Source: Acidimicrobiia bacterium
Lineage (GTDB): Bacteria; Actinomycetota; Acidimicrobiia; Acidimicrobiales; Acidimicrobilacustridaceae
Reading direction: 5' to 3'
Assembly: GCA_020832495.1 (NCBI GenBank)
Contig: JAFIEP010000062.1
Coordinates: 59,984 to 123,983, forward strand
DNA length: 64,000 nucleotides
The notes under the pieces were generated by a model, which was given only the letters and a program-made list of their open reading frames with translations, had not been told where the DNA came from and made no database searches. Shown piece after piece: positions 1 through 8,105 of this stretch; the stretch's first letter is position 1, and every line of letters begins with the position of its first letter. The position numbers were made by a program, and so were the translations under genes.

Positions 1-68
1 TGCACGGCGCGGCAGACCTCGGCGCCCATGCGACCCCCTGCTCCGAACACCCCGACACGCAGTCCCAT
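1..68 (-). CDS. dapB: 4-hydroxy-tetrahydrodipicolinate reductase, N-terminal fragment
   Basis: Only the first 22 codons are inside the window. They read MGLRVGVFGAGGRMGAEVCRAV, which contains the Rossmann GxxGRMG signature at the start of DapB, the NAD(P)H-dependent enzyme of the diaminopimelate/lysine pathway in the cytoplasm. It lies just downstream of the M16 peptidase on the same strand, matching the known actinobacterial order rpsO-pnp-M16 peptidase-dapB. The ATG occupies 66-68. The rest runs off the left edge, so catalytic residues cannot be checked. Confidence 0.8.
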   Translation of the reverse strand, partial: MGLRVGVFGAGGRMGAEVCRAV

Positions 69-113
69 GAGACGACAGGCTACTGCCCAACCGGATCGCT
101 GGCGTCGGAGAAG

Positions 114-1415
114 TCAGCGACGCCAGGCAGCGGCCGCCACGAGCGGCTCATCCCGGCCCTCGAAGGGGCCAAGTGCCACCACGCTGCGGGGTCGGTCCAG
201 GATTCGTCGAGCGACCCGGAGGACGTCGTCATCGGTGACCGCCCGGATGCGATCGAGTTGCACGTCGACTGGCACCACCTCGCCGCGCACCACCTCGCTA
301 CCGCCGAGGCGGCCCATCCGGCTGGCGGAATCCTCGAGCCCGAGTTCGGTTGACCCCACGAGGTAGCCGACGGCCACCTCCATCTCCTCGTCGGTCGGCC
401 CGTCGGCCAGAAACCCTTCCAGGACCTCGTCGATGACGGCCAGCAACGCCGCCAAGCGTGACGGTCCGGTCCCGCTACCGATGGTGAACGAGCCGGCATC
501 GGCGTACATCGCCGGCGAGGAGTACACCGAATAGGCCAGGCCCCGCTCTTCGCGCACCTCTTGGAACAACCGGCTGGCCACGCCCCCGCCGAGGATCTGG
601 TTGGCCACGGCCAGGGCGTAGCGGTCGTCGTCGAAGGCATCGATACCACGCCACCCGAGCGCCAGGTGCACCTGTTCGGTGGGCCGCTCCAGCACCTCGA
701 GCGGGAGCGGGCTCTCCGCCGGTGCAGCCCGCCCGAGCGCGGCGGCGGCCGGCGCATCGCCGAAGCTGGCCGCCACCTGGGCCACCACCTCGTCGTGGTC
801 GATCGCCCCCGCAGCCGCCACCACCAACGTCGAGGGCCGGTAGCGATCGGAATGGAACGCAGCAATCTCGTCGCGTCCCAGCGCGGACACCGTGTCGACG
901 GTGCCGAGGGTGTCCCGTCCGAGCGGATGATCGGGGAAGAGCGCGGTGGAGAGCGCCTGACCCACGACGTCGTCGGGATCGTCCTCGCTCATGAGGATCT
1001 CCTCGAGGATCACCTCCCGTTCGGCGTCGACCTCGTGGGGACGGAACGCCGGCGCGCTGACCACATCGGCGAGGAGGTCGAGGCCCGCTACCAGCTCCGA
1101 TGCCGGCAGTCGGGCGTAGTAGGCAGTGAGTTCGCGCGAGGTGAAGGCGTTGATCTCGCCACCGACGCGGTCCACCTCGGTGGCGATCTGACGGGCGCTG
1201 CGCCGCTCGGTGCCCTTGAACAGCAGGTGTTCGAGGAAGTGCGACGCACCGGCGAGCTCATCGGACTCGTCGCGGGACCCCACAGCGGCATAGATCCCGA
1301 GCGAGACCGACCGCGCTTCGGGCATGTGTTCGGTGACCACCCGCAGGCCCGACGGGCACACCGTGCGGCCGATGCCGCCGGGTGTGCGCTCGTCGGACGC
1401 TGCGGGGGTACTCAC
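114..1415 (-). CDS. M16 family zinc metallopeptidase (processing-peptidase-like)
   Basis: About 433 residues, the normal length of single-unit bacterial M16 peptidases (PepR/YmxG type). The inverted zinc motif HFLEH is at about residues 58-62, followed by the conserved INAFTSRELTAYYARL stretch and the distal glutamate region EREVILEEI, which completes the zinc site. The reading frame stays open upstream into pnp, but that part is only the shadow of the pnp Gly/Arg tail. The GTG at 1413-1415 lies 13 bp after the pnp stop and gives a normal N-terminus (VSTPAASDER), so I chose it; no clear Shine-Dalgarno precedes it. It is probably co-transcribed with pnp. The substrate is unknown. Confidence 0.88.
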   Translation of the reverse strand: MSTPAASDERTPGGIGRTVCPSGLRVVTEHMPEARSVSLGIYAAVGSRDESDELAGASHFLEHLLFKGTERRSARQIATEVDRVGGEINAFTSRELTAYYARLPASELVAGLDLLADVVSAPAFRPHEVDAEREVILEEILMSEDDPDDVVGQALSTALFPDHPLGRDTLGTVDTVSALGRDEIAAFHSDRYRPSTLVVAAAGAIDHDEVVAQVAASFGDAPAAAALGRAAPAESPLPLEVLERPTEQVHLALGWRGIDAFDDDRYALAVANQILGGGVASRLFQEVREERGLAYSVYSSPAMYADAGSFTIGSGTGPSRLAALLAVIDEVLEGFLADGPTDEEMEVAVGYLVGSTELGLEDSASRMGRLGGSEVVRGEVVPVDVQLDRIRAVTDDDVLRVARRILDRPRSVVALGPFEGRDEPLVAAAAWRR

Positions 1416-1428
1416 CTCGTCGACCGGC

Positions 1429-3861
1429 TCAGCGCCGACGACCGCCGCCGCGGCCACCACCGCGACCGCCACGGCCGCCGCCGCCGCTCCGACCACCACC
1501 GCCGCCGCCGCCACGGCTGCTGTCAGCAGGTCCCAGGTCGCCGAACTCCTCGCGCAGTTCGCTCTCGAAGGAGTCCTCGAACGACACGAACTCAGCGTCG
1601 TCACCGGAGCTCTCCGTGCCACCGGAGCGACGCTCGCCGCCCTCGGAGCGACCGCCACCACCACCGCCGCTGCCACCACCGGAGGACTCAGGAGCGGATG
1701 CGAGCGTCAGCGAGATCTTTCCGTTGGGGTCGATGTCCTCGACCCGCACCTCGACCTCGTCGCCGAGACCCAACACGTCCTCCACCTTGTCGATGCGCTT
1801 GCCGCCACCGATCTTGGAGATGTGCAGCAGCCCGTCGCGACCGGGAAGGATGTTGATGAAGGCACCGAACTTGGTGATGTTCACCACCCGACCGCTGTAG
1901 GTCTCGCCCACGCCGGCAGTCGGCGGGTTGAGGATGAGCCGGATCTGGCGTTCGGCCTCGGCCACGGCACCGGAGTCGCTCGACCCGATGGCCACGGTGC
2001 CCACCGATCCGTCGTCGTCCACGGCGATGTTGGCGCCGGTCTCGAGCTGGATGGCGTTGATGACCTTGCCCTTCGGCCCGATGACCTCGCCGATCTTGTC
2101 GAGGGGGATCTCGAAGCTGATGATCTTCGGGGCGTGCTCGCCCACCTCGGGACGAGGCTCGGCGATGGCCTCGCTCATGTTGTCGAGGATCTGCACCCGG
2201 GCATCACGGGCCTGGGACAACGCCTTGGTCAGCACATCGGCCGGGATGCCCTCGATCTTGGTGTCGAGCTGCAGTGCCGTGACGTACTCCGACGTTCCGG
2301 CGACCTTGAAGTCCATGTCACCGAAGGCGTCCTCGGCGCCGAGGATGTCGGTGAGCGTGACGTAGTTGCCGTCATGCAGGACGAGGCCCATGGCGATGCC
2401 GGCAACCGGCGCCTTGATGGGGACACCAGCGTCCATGAGCGACAGCGACGAGCCGCACACCGAGCCCATGGAGGTGGACCCGTTGGACGACAGCACGTCG
2501 GACACGGTGCGGATGGCGTAGGCGAACTCCTCGGCGCTGGGCAACACCGGCAGCAGCGCCCGCTCAGCGAGGGCCCCGTGGCCGATCTCGCGGCGCTTCG
2601 GACCGCGCATGAAACCGGTCTCACCGGTGGAGAAGGGCGGGAAGTTGTAATGGTGCATGTAGCGCTTGCGCTCCACCACGCCAAGCGTGTCGAGCATCTG
2701 CTCCATGCGCAGCATGCCCAGGGTGGTGACGTTCAGCACCTGGGTCTCGCCACGTTGGAACAGCCCAGAGCCGTGCACAGAGGGGAGCACCGCGATCTCC
2801 GACGAGAGCGGCCGCAGATCGGCCACACCGCGACCGTCGATGCGGACCCCTTCGTCGATGATGCGCTGGCGCACGATCTGCTTGGTGAGCGAACGGAAGG
2901 CGGCTTTCAGATGCTTGTGGGCATCGGGGTCCTCCTCGAAACGCGGCGCCAACTCGGCGAGCATCTCGTCGCGAAGGTCACCCTCGGCGGCCTGACGCTC
3001 CTGCTTGTCGACGATGGACTGGACAGTCGTCAGCTTCTGGCCGTACCCGGACTCGACCGCCTCGAACATCTCGGAGCTGTAGTCGGTCTGCACGGGGTAG
3101 TCGATGGGCGGCTGCTCGCCGACCTTCTCGGCCAGCTCGAGCTGCAGGTCGATGGACTCACGGATCCACGTCTTGGCGGCCTCGAGGCCGCCAGCGAGTA
3201 CATCCTCGTCCACCTTGACGGCGCCGGCCTCGTAGCGCAGGTGGGCGCCTTCGTTGCCACCCGCCTCCACCATCATGATGGCGATGTCACCGCCGTCGGC
3301 GGTCTCGCGACCGGCGACGATCATCTCGAAGGTGCAGTCGTCGCCCTCCTCGTAGGTGGGGAAGGGGATCCAGGTGCCCTCGGCGGTGAAGGCCATCCGC
3401 ACCGAGCCGATCGGCTTGTCGAACGGGATGCCCGAGGCGAACAACGCCGCAGATGCTCCGTTCATGGCCAGCACGTCGTGCGGGTTCACCAGGTCGGCGG
3501 CCAGCACGGTACCGACGATGTGGATCTCGTTGCGGAAGCCCTCGGGGAAGGCCGGGCGGATGGGACGGTCGATGAGCCGGCAGGTGAGCACGGCTGCGTC
3601 GGAAGCCCGCCCTTCTCGGCGGAAGAACGAGCCGGGGATCTTGCCCGCCGCGTACATGCGCTCCTCGATGTCGACGGTGAGGGGGAAGAAGTCGATGCCC
3701 TCCCGCACCCCCTTCGACGCTGTTGCGGTCACGAGCACGACGGTGCCGTCCAGACGAACGGTCACCGCCCCATTCGCTTGGCCGGCCAGCTTGCCGGTCT
3801 CGAGGGTCAGGGTCTTGTCGGTCCCAGAAATGGGACCGGACACAACGATGGCGTCAGCCAT
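1429..3861 (-). CDS. pnp: polyribonucleotide nucleotidyltransferase (PNPase)
   Basis: Phosphorolytic 3'-5' exoribonuclease, 810 residues. Two RNase PH-like halves are followed by a KH domain (GPKGK near residue 590), an S1 domain (YSGRVVNITKFGAF, about 655-725) and an unusual tail of about 85 residues rich in Gly, Arg and acidic residues ending GGRGGGRRR. Most PNPases end soon after S1. The open frame extends upstream to 3972, but the ATG at 3859-3861 has a strong GAGAGGAG Shine-Dalgarno and gives the family-typical start MADAIVVSGPISG. It lies downstream of rpsO with strong hairpins in the 150-bp gap, a layout linked in other bacteria to RNase III control and PNPase autoregulation. Confidence 0.96.
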   Translation of the reverse strand: MADAIVVSGPISGTDKTLTLETGKLAGQANGAVTVRLDGTVVLVTATASKGVREGIDFFPLTVDIEERMYAAGKIPGSFFRREGRASDAAVLTCRLIDRPIRPAFPEGFRNEIHIVGTVLAADLVNPHDVLAMNGASAALFASGIPFDKPIGSVRMAFTAEGTWIPFPTYEEGDDCTFEMIVAGRETADGGDIAIMMVEAGGNEGAHLRYEAGAVKVDEDVLAGGLEAAKTWIRESIDLQLELAEKVGEQPPIDYPVQTDYSSEMFEAVESGYGQKLTTVQSIVDKQERQAAEGDLRDEMLAELAPRFEEDPDAHKHLKAAFRSLTKQIVRQRIIDEGVRIDGRGVADLRPLSSEIAVLPSVHGSGLFQRGETQVLNVTTLGMLRMEQMLDTLGVVERKRYMHHYNFPPFSTGETGFMRGPKRREIGHGALAERALLPVLPSAEEFAYAIRTVSDVLSSNGSTSMGSVCGSSLSLMDAGVPIKAPVAGIAMGLVLHDGNYVTLTDILGAEDAFGDMDFKVAGTSEYVTALQLDTKIEGIPADVLTKALSQARDARVQILDNMSEAIAEPRPEVGEHAPKIISFEIPLDKIGEVIGPKGKVINAIQLETGANIAVDDDGSVGTVAIGSSDSGAVAEAERQIRLILNPPTAGVGETYSGRVVNITKFGAFINILPGRDGLLHISKIGGGKRIDKVEDVLGLGDEVEVRVEDIDPNGKISLTLASAPESSGGGSGGGGGGRSEGGERRSGGTESSGDDAEFVSFEDSFESELREEFGDLGPADSSRGGGGGGGRSGGGGRGGRGGGRGGGRRR

Positions 3862-3876
3862 GGCGTTGCTCCTCTC

Positions 3877-3892
3877 CGGGCGCGAACGCCCG
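3877..3892 (-). promoter_or_regulatory. short hairpin next to the pnp ribosome-binding site
   Basis: A perfect 6-bp inverted repeat CGGGCG/CGCCCG encloses a four-base CGAA loop directly upstream of the pnp Shine-Dalgarno. In the transcript it would fold next to the ribosome-binding site and could affect access to it. Regulation is inferred. Confidence 0.45.
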
Positions 3893-3913
3893 ATGGGAGG
3901 GGCGGGCCCGTGC

Positions 3914-3967
3914 CAGTTCCCAGTGGAGGCGCTCGGAGCGGACTCCGCTCGCCTCCACTGACAACTG
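3914..3967 (-). promoter_or_regulatory. long rpsO-pnp intergenic hairpin (candidate RNase III site)
   Basis: CAGTGGAGGC (3921-3930) pairs perfectly with GCCTCCACTG (3951-3960). Inside, GAGCGG pairs with CCGCTC around a three-base loop after a five-base bulge, and outside CAGTT (3914-3918) pairs with AACTG (3963-3967). The result is a stem of about 21 bp with one bulge and one 2x2 internal loop. There is no U-tract, so a simple intrinsic terminator is unlikely. RNase III-cut stems occupy this position in E. coli and Streptomyces. Confidence 0.65.
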
Positions 3968-4010
3968 ACCACCCGGCCAGCTCCTCAGTTGATGTGATGA
4001 TTGCAGGTGA

Positions 4011-4289
4011 TCAGCGACGCAAGCCGAGCTCGGCGATGATCTTCCGGTACCGCTCGACGTCGTTGTTCTTGACGTAGTCGAGCAGACGACGACGCTGACC
4101 GACCAGCATGCGCAACCCTCGCCGGCTGTGATGGTCCTTCTTGTGGACCTTCAGGTGCTCGGTGAGGTGGTTGATGCGGTCGGAGAGCAGCGCGATCTGC
4201 ACCTCCGGCGAGCCCGTGTCGGACTCGTGGAGTCGGTGCTTGGCGATCGTGTCCGCCTTGGGCGGAAGGTTGGCAGGAGAGCCAGACAT
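4011..4289 (-). CDS. rpsO: 30S ribosomal protein S15
   Basis: 92 residues, the usual S15 length, with the conserved segments [32 protein letters not shown] and [12 protein letters not shown] seen in every S15. S15 binds the 16S rRNA central domain early in 30S assembly. The open frame runs upstream to 4637, but the ATG at 4287-4289 matches the family start. The GGAATG upstream is only a weak ribosome-binding site. pnp follows downstream. The 5' leader holds an inverted repeat that may allow the translational autoregulation known for S15 in other bacteria. Confidence 0.95.
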   Translation of the reverse strand: MSGSPANLPPKADTIAKHRLHESDTGSPEVQIALLSDRINHLTEHLKVHKKDHHSRRGLRMLVGQRRRLLDYVKNNDVERYRKIIAELGLRR

Positions 4290-4309
4290 GCGAGAGCATT
4301 CCTTGTGGT

Positions 4310-4340
4310 GTTCGGGGTTTCGGACCCGGCCTCCCCGAAC
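4310..4340 (-). promoter_or_regulatory. inverted repeat in the rpsO leader
   Basis: GTTCGGGG (4310-4317) and CCCCGAAC (4333-4340) are perfect 8-base inverted arms around a 15-base loop, 21 bases upstream of the rpsO start codon. S15 is known to bind structures in its own mRNA leader in several phyla; this is a candidate element of that kind, inferred from position and symmetry only. Confidence 0.4.
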
Positions 4341-4405
4341 GCCGCCGTTGCGGCAGGGCGGGGACGCCTGTTGTTGCAGCACCATGTCAGGTGCCTCCGG
4401 CAAGG

Positions 4406-5521
4406 CTAGCAGCGAGCGCCACCCACCCGCGAACGCTGCGTGGCTCGCAGCGCTCGATTCGCTCCGACCAGCAGTGCCTCTGCTCGCTCGAGATGACGCC
4501 CGGCGGTGGCGCAGGCGATCTCGTGGCGGGGCCGGTGCCCTTTCAGCCGTCGGAACGCCCCCACCCCTCGCGCCACGGGGTTCACACGCAGTGGCTGCGG
4601 CTGCGCCCGTGCGGAGCGACGCGCCGTGCTCAGGCACCAGCCTGCGGCCTTGCAGTGCGCAAGGGCGACGAACCAGTCGAGCCGCTCCAGAGGCTCGCCG
4701 GGCGGCGACGAGGCGAACTCCTCGGCCACGAGGTCGACCAACCCATCGGGCACCGAACTGCCGCCGTCGAACGCGGCGGCGTGCTCGGCCACGATCAGCG
4801 TGGCCAGGTCGAAACGGGGGTCACCGACGGTCCATCCCTCCCAGTCGATGAGCGCCGCCAGGCCCTCCTCGTCGAACACGGCGTTGCCTGTCCGGAAGTC
4901 ACCGTGCAGCAGCCGAGGGGTCATGGGTCGCGGAACGTCGTCGAACAACAACGCAGCGCACCGGACCGCACCGGGCGGCTCGATCGGGAGTGCGTCACTC
5001 GCAACGAGCAGGTCAGCGATACGCCGGGCGTCCCGTCGGGGCGTTCGTCGCTGGGTCCACCCGGCAAGGTCATCGGACCACAGGTCGCCGATCCACGGTG
5101 CCGATGCGGCCATCAACCGCACACGCTCCCGACGCCGCGACACATCGACGGACTCACCCCGCTGACGTTCCAGATCGGGACTGCGACCCGTCACTCGTTC
5201 GGTGATCAGCACGTAGCGCCCGGACTGTTCCGACAGCAGACCGTGATCGACGATTGGTGGAATCGGGACACCGGATCCCGCAGCGGCGTGGGACAGGACG
5301 ACCGCTTCCCGCTCGAGACGCTGCGTGGCTGCGGCGCGCCGACCTACCTTGACCACGACGTCGGTCGAGACACCGCCGCTGTGGAGGACCGCAGCGAACG
5401 TGTCAGATGCAAGTGACACTCGCAGGGATCCGCGGAGTTCCACGGCGTCACCAGATCGTTCCCTCACCACGAACTCGCTCAACGCCGCGGCGAGGTCGTC
5501 ACGGGTGTCCCCACCTGCCAC
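4406..5521 (-). CDS. phosphotransferase of the APH/choline-kinase fold
   Basis: 371 residues. The ATP-binding lysine region is DVVVKVGRR, the catalytic-loop motif [13 protein letters not shown] is at about residue 205, and the metal-binding IDWE is near 223. Together these define the aminoglycoside phosphotransferase superfamily (PF01636). Many actinobacterial members have unknown small-molecule substrates, so antibiotic resistance should not be assumed. The start is GTG at 5519-5521. It is transcribed toward rpsO with a 116-bp gap. The Ala/Arg-rich C-terminal 60 residues are poorly conserved in character. Confidence 0.8.
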   Translation of the reverse strand: MAGGDTRDDLAAALSEFVVRERSGDAVELRGSLRVSLASDTFAAVLHSGGVSTDVVVKVGRRAAATQRLEREAVVLSHAAAGSGVPIPPIVDHGLLSEQSGRYVLITERVTGRSPDLERQRGESVDVSRRRERVRLMAASAPWIGDLWSDDLAGWTQRRTPRRDARRIADLLVASDALPIEPPGAVRCAALLFDDVPRPMTPRLLHGDFRTGNAVFDEEGLAALIDWEGWTVGDPRFDLATLIVAEHAAAFDGGSSVPDGLVDLVAEEFASSPPGEPLERLDWFVALAHCKAAGWCLSTARRSARAQPQPLRVNPVARGVGAFRRLKGHRPRHEIACATAGRHLERAEALLVGANRALRATQRSRVGGARC

Positions 5522-5757
5522 GGCTGTACCCCCGAACGTCGCTCGGTCTCCTCCGCCTCATTGGCAACATAGGAAGCGGGCGGTGCAAGCGAGGACGAGC
5601 TGATCAACCGACGTTCAGACAAGCGAGCAATACTGAATGTCCCAACAGCTACACCTGTGAGCACGTTCAGGACGAGCGCAACGCTGACCGTGGCCAGCGA
5701 GGAGCGGTGTCGAGCGAGGTCGACCTGCGTCAGCCTTCGGGAACGCTCGCGACCCGA

Positions 5758-6822
5758 TCAGGGCCTGGTGATCGTCCAGCGGTAGCGAGGCAGACGATGG
5801 GTGTCGTTCAGCCTGGTGTAGGTGAGCTCAGGGGTGAGCGCCAGGATGGCCGCATCAGGCTCGTAGTAGATCGACTCGAGCTCGTCGCGATCGGCGGCCC
5901 CCGCCGCGGTGATGTCGGTGCGAATCGCACCGCCCAGTCGCCCCTCGAGCAGCTCCGCGACGATGGCAGGAAGCGTCTCTGGGTCCTTGAGCAGCCACGA
6001 GTGGCCAGCCCCGCGTACGGTGACCAGCTCGCCGTTCGCTCGTTCGGCCGCTGATCTCGCCGTGCACGGCGGCACGATCACGTCGCGGTCACCGGTGATC
6101 ACCACCGTCGGCAACTCTTGCACGGCGATCTCATCCAGGATCGAGCGCGAGCCCCGAGTGGCGAGGATCGAGTACGCCGGGCCGACCAACCTCCAGGGCT
6201 GCAGGGCGTGACCGGCCAAGGTCGGTCCGACCAGCCGCCACAGCTTGGCGGCCTGCACGGGATCACGCACCAACGGCAGGGTGGACAGGGTGTCGGCCAC
6301 CAGCAGCGCTCCCAAGCCGGCGAGCAACGGCGGGGAGAGTCGGAAAGCGTTGACCATCTGATCCCACTCGTCGCCCACGATGGCGTCGATGAGGAGGAGG
6401 GCCACGACCTGCTCGGGATGCGCAGCTCCGAGCTGGGCGACGACACGACCGCCCATCGAGTGCCCGGCGAGAACGGCGCGCCGAATACCCAGCTCGTCGA
6501 TCACCTGCGACATGAGCTCGGAGTAGTCGCCGAGGCGGGCGAAGGTGGTGGGCAGCCCTTGCGTACCACCGTGGCCGGCCATGTCGATGGCCACCACCTT
6601 GAATCCCTTGCCCACCAGGCGGTGGAGCGTCTGGGCGTAGAGGAAGCCCTCGGCCGTGAAGCCGTGCACGACGACCAGCGGCACCCCACGACCACAGACC
6701 GCCAGCCCGATCTTGTGGCCGTCGGACAACGTGAAGGTGTGCCGGGCCAACCGGGGCGCGGCTACGGGGCTCGGACCTGGTCGAGCCGTCGCCGGCCCCG
6801 TGATCGGTTCGCTCGTGTTCAC
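5758..6822 (-). CDS. alpha/beta hydrolase
   Basis: 354 residues. The oxyanion segment VVVHGFTAEG is followed by the nucleophile elbow GHSMGG (Ser near 121), a catalytic acid in GDRDVIVP (about 245) and the histidine in GAGHSWLL (about 271), which is a complete triad. The first 25 residues are a low-complexity leader with no signal peptide, so a cytoplasmic enzyme is likely. The start is GTG at 6820-6822. A TetR-like palindrome lies 15 bp upstream and may control it. After its TGA the 240 bases to the next gene remain open in the same frame but lack a good start. The substrate is unknown. Confidence 0.85.
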   Translation of the reverse strand: MNTSEPITGPATARPGPSPVAAPRLARHTFTLSDGHKIGLAVCGRGVPLVVVHGFTAEGFLYAQTLHRLVGKGFKVVAIDMAGHGGTQGLPTTFARLGDYSELMSQVIDELGIRRAVLAGHSMGGRVVAQLGAAHPEQVVALLLIDAIVGDEWDQMVNAFRLSPPLLAGLGALLVADTLSTLPLVRDPVQAAKLWRLVGPTLAGHALQPWRLVGPAYSILATRGSRSILDEIAVQELPTVVITGDRDVIVPPCTARSAAERANGELVTVRGAGHSWLLKDPETLPAIVAELLEGRLGGAIRTDITAAGAADRDELESIYYEPDAAILALTPELTYTRLNDTHRLPRYRWTITRP

Positions 6823-6836
6823 CCGAACCCGCCTGC

Positions 6837-6850
6837 CAAACGTTCGTTTG
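6837..6850. promoter_or_regulatory. palindromic operator candidate upstream of the alpha/beta hydrolase
   Basis: CAAACG-TT-CGTTTG has perfect 6-base arms, extending to TGCCAAACG/CGTTTGCCA with one mismatch. It sits 15 bp before the GTG of the hydrolase and has the size of a TetR-family operator. It differs from the CTGACG palindrome found elsewhere in this window, so a separate, possibly self-contained regulator is implied. Confidence 0.5.
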
Positions 6851-6915
6851 CCATGGGATGCCGAGCGTAGCCGGAGGCCGCGACGAGCGGGCTGACCTCC
6901 GCTTCGCCGGTCCTC

Positions 6916-7929
6916 CTACTCGTAGTCGCTCAGCCTGATGCGGACCTTGTTCAGGAGGTAGGTGAGAGATTCCTTGTCGGTCTCGTCCGAACCCTCTTCG
7001 CTGTCGAGCGCGGCCTGCTCGCTGGCGCTCAAGATGCCCGCGTCGGTGTCAGGAACACGCTCCCGCTCAGCCTGCTCCTGCGCGACCCGCTCACGCTCAG
7101 CCTGCTCCGCTGCGGCACGCTCCCGCTCGGCCTGCTCCGCTGCAGCCTGCTCCGCTGCGGCCTGCTCCGCTGCGACACGCTCACGCTCAGCCTGCTCCGC
7201 TGCGACACGCTCACGCTCAGCCTGCTCCGCTGCGGCACGCTCACGCTCAGCCTGCTCCGCTGCGGCACGCTCACGCTCAGCCTGCTCCGCTGCGGCACGC
7301 TCACGCTCGGCCTGCTCCGCTGCGGCACGGTCCCGCTCAGCCCCCTCCGCCGCCGCACGGTCCCGCTCGGCGCGTGCCTGCGCCGCTGCCTGCCGTTCCT
7401 CGCGAGCCACCCGTTCCCGTTCGGCCCGCTCGGCCTTTGCTCGCTCGCGCTGTTTGCGCGCCTCCTGTTCACGCTCGTGGCGCTCGGCGGCACGTCGTTC
7501 GGCTCGCTGCTCCTTGGCCCGCCGCTCGGCAGCCGATCGCTGCTCTCGTTCGCGCACGAGGCGAGCGCGCTCGTCGTCGTCCATCGGCCGCACGGTCGGC
7601 GCTCCGGTGGCGGCATCGGGACCCGGCCTACCAGTCGGCGCCTCCACCTCGCTCGGCGCGGCGCCCAGCGACGGAGCCCCACCGTCCGTCCGTCCTTCGG
7701 GTCGCGCCGGTCCGCTCCGCCCGGCGTGGTCGATCGGCGCGTCCGGAGCCAGGTCCGCCAAGCCGGGCCGCTCGGGGCCCATCGGGTGGGTGGCACGCAA
7801 CAGCACGACCCAGCCGGCAAACCCGACGATCAGCACACCGACCGCGCCGAGCCAGGACACCTGAGCGACCAGCACGGCCCAGAGCACAATCGCTCCGATC
7901 CCCACCGCGGCCTTCGTCTGCCTGTTCAC
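6916..7929 (-). CDS. membrane protein with long charged coiled coil
   Basis: 337 residues. The N-terminus has two hydrophobic segments (VGIGAIVLWAVLVAQVSWL and GAVGVLIVGFAGWVVLL), then a Pro/Ala-rich linker, then about 170 residues of nearly pure Ala/Glu/Arg/Gln. The latter is built from a decamer close to AERERAAAEQ and predicts a single long coiled coil in the cytoplasm. The decamer comes from 30-bp tandem DNA repeats at 7081-7350. The C-terminus ends in a short acidic region (KESLTYLLNKVRIRLSDYE) that may be a separate interaction element. No enzymatic motif is seen and no function is assigned. GTG start. Confidence 0.75.
   Translation of the reverse strand: MNRQTKAAVGIGAIVLWAVLVAQVSWLGAVGVLIVGFAGWVVLLRATHPMGPERPGLADLAPDAPIDHAGRSGPARPEGRTDGGAPSLGAAPSEVEAPTGRPGPDAATGAPTVRPMDDDERARLVREREQRSAAERRAKEQRAERRAAERHEREQEARKQRERAKAERAERERVAREERQAAAQARAERDRAAAEGAERDRAAAEQAERERAAAEQAERERAAAEQAERERAAAEQAERERVAAEQAERERVAAEQAAAEQAAAEQAERERAAAEQAERERVAQEQAERERVPDTDAGILSASEQAALDSEEGSDETDKESLTYLLNKVRIRLSDYE
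7081..7350. repeat. 30-bp tandem repeat encoding the coiled coil
   Basis: About nine copies of a 30-bp unit (roughly GCTCACGCTCAGCCTGCTCC plus ten more bases) lie head to tail, with one stretch at 7141-7170 split into two 15-bp half units. Each unit encodes ten residues, so length changes keep the frame. Such arrays are prone to slippage, and copy number may vary between strains. Confidence 0.85.
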
Positions 7930-8068
7930 CCGACGTCCACCATCCGGTCCGGTCGATGTGGCGTGTGCAACACGTCGACCACTCGAGGTCCCGTCAGCTT
8001 AGGACCCCGAGGAGCGCCTGTCGGGGAGCCACTCACTGACGTCCGCGGCCGCAGGCCGTAGGCTCAGT

Positions 8069-8083
8069 CTGACGACCCGTCAG
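8069..8083. promoter_or_regulatory. CTGACG palindrome, site 1 (before the ADC-like gene)
   Basis: CTGACGACCCGTCAG: 6-base perfect arms around three bases, 23 bp upstream of the ADC-like start. It belongs to a set of seven sites of the same form in this window and is probably the operator of one repressor of lipid metabolism. Confidence 0.7.
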
Positions 8084-8105
8084 CACAGGCAGCTCAGGAG
8101 CTCTC

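Noticed and set aside
1324..4077. 917-codon open frame on the plus strand opposite pnp and the M16 peptidase
   Set aside because: It is the mirror of two well-supported minus-strand genes; its composition follows from their high-GC third positions and it has no recognisable domain.
5479..5664. 61-codon minus-strand frame between the alpha/beta hydrolase and the APH-like gene, with a hydrophobic stretch
   Set aside because: The frame is open back to the hydrolase stop, so it could be a small membrane protein, but it lacks a convincing start and ribosome-binding site and overlaps the APH-like start by 43 bp.
7081..7350. CRISPR-like direct repeats
   Set aside because: The 30-bp units are contiguous without spacers and are in frame in a coiled-coil gene.
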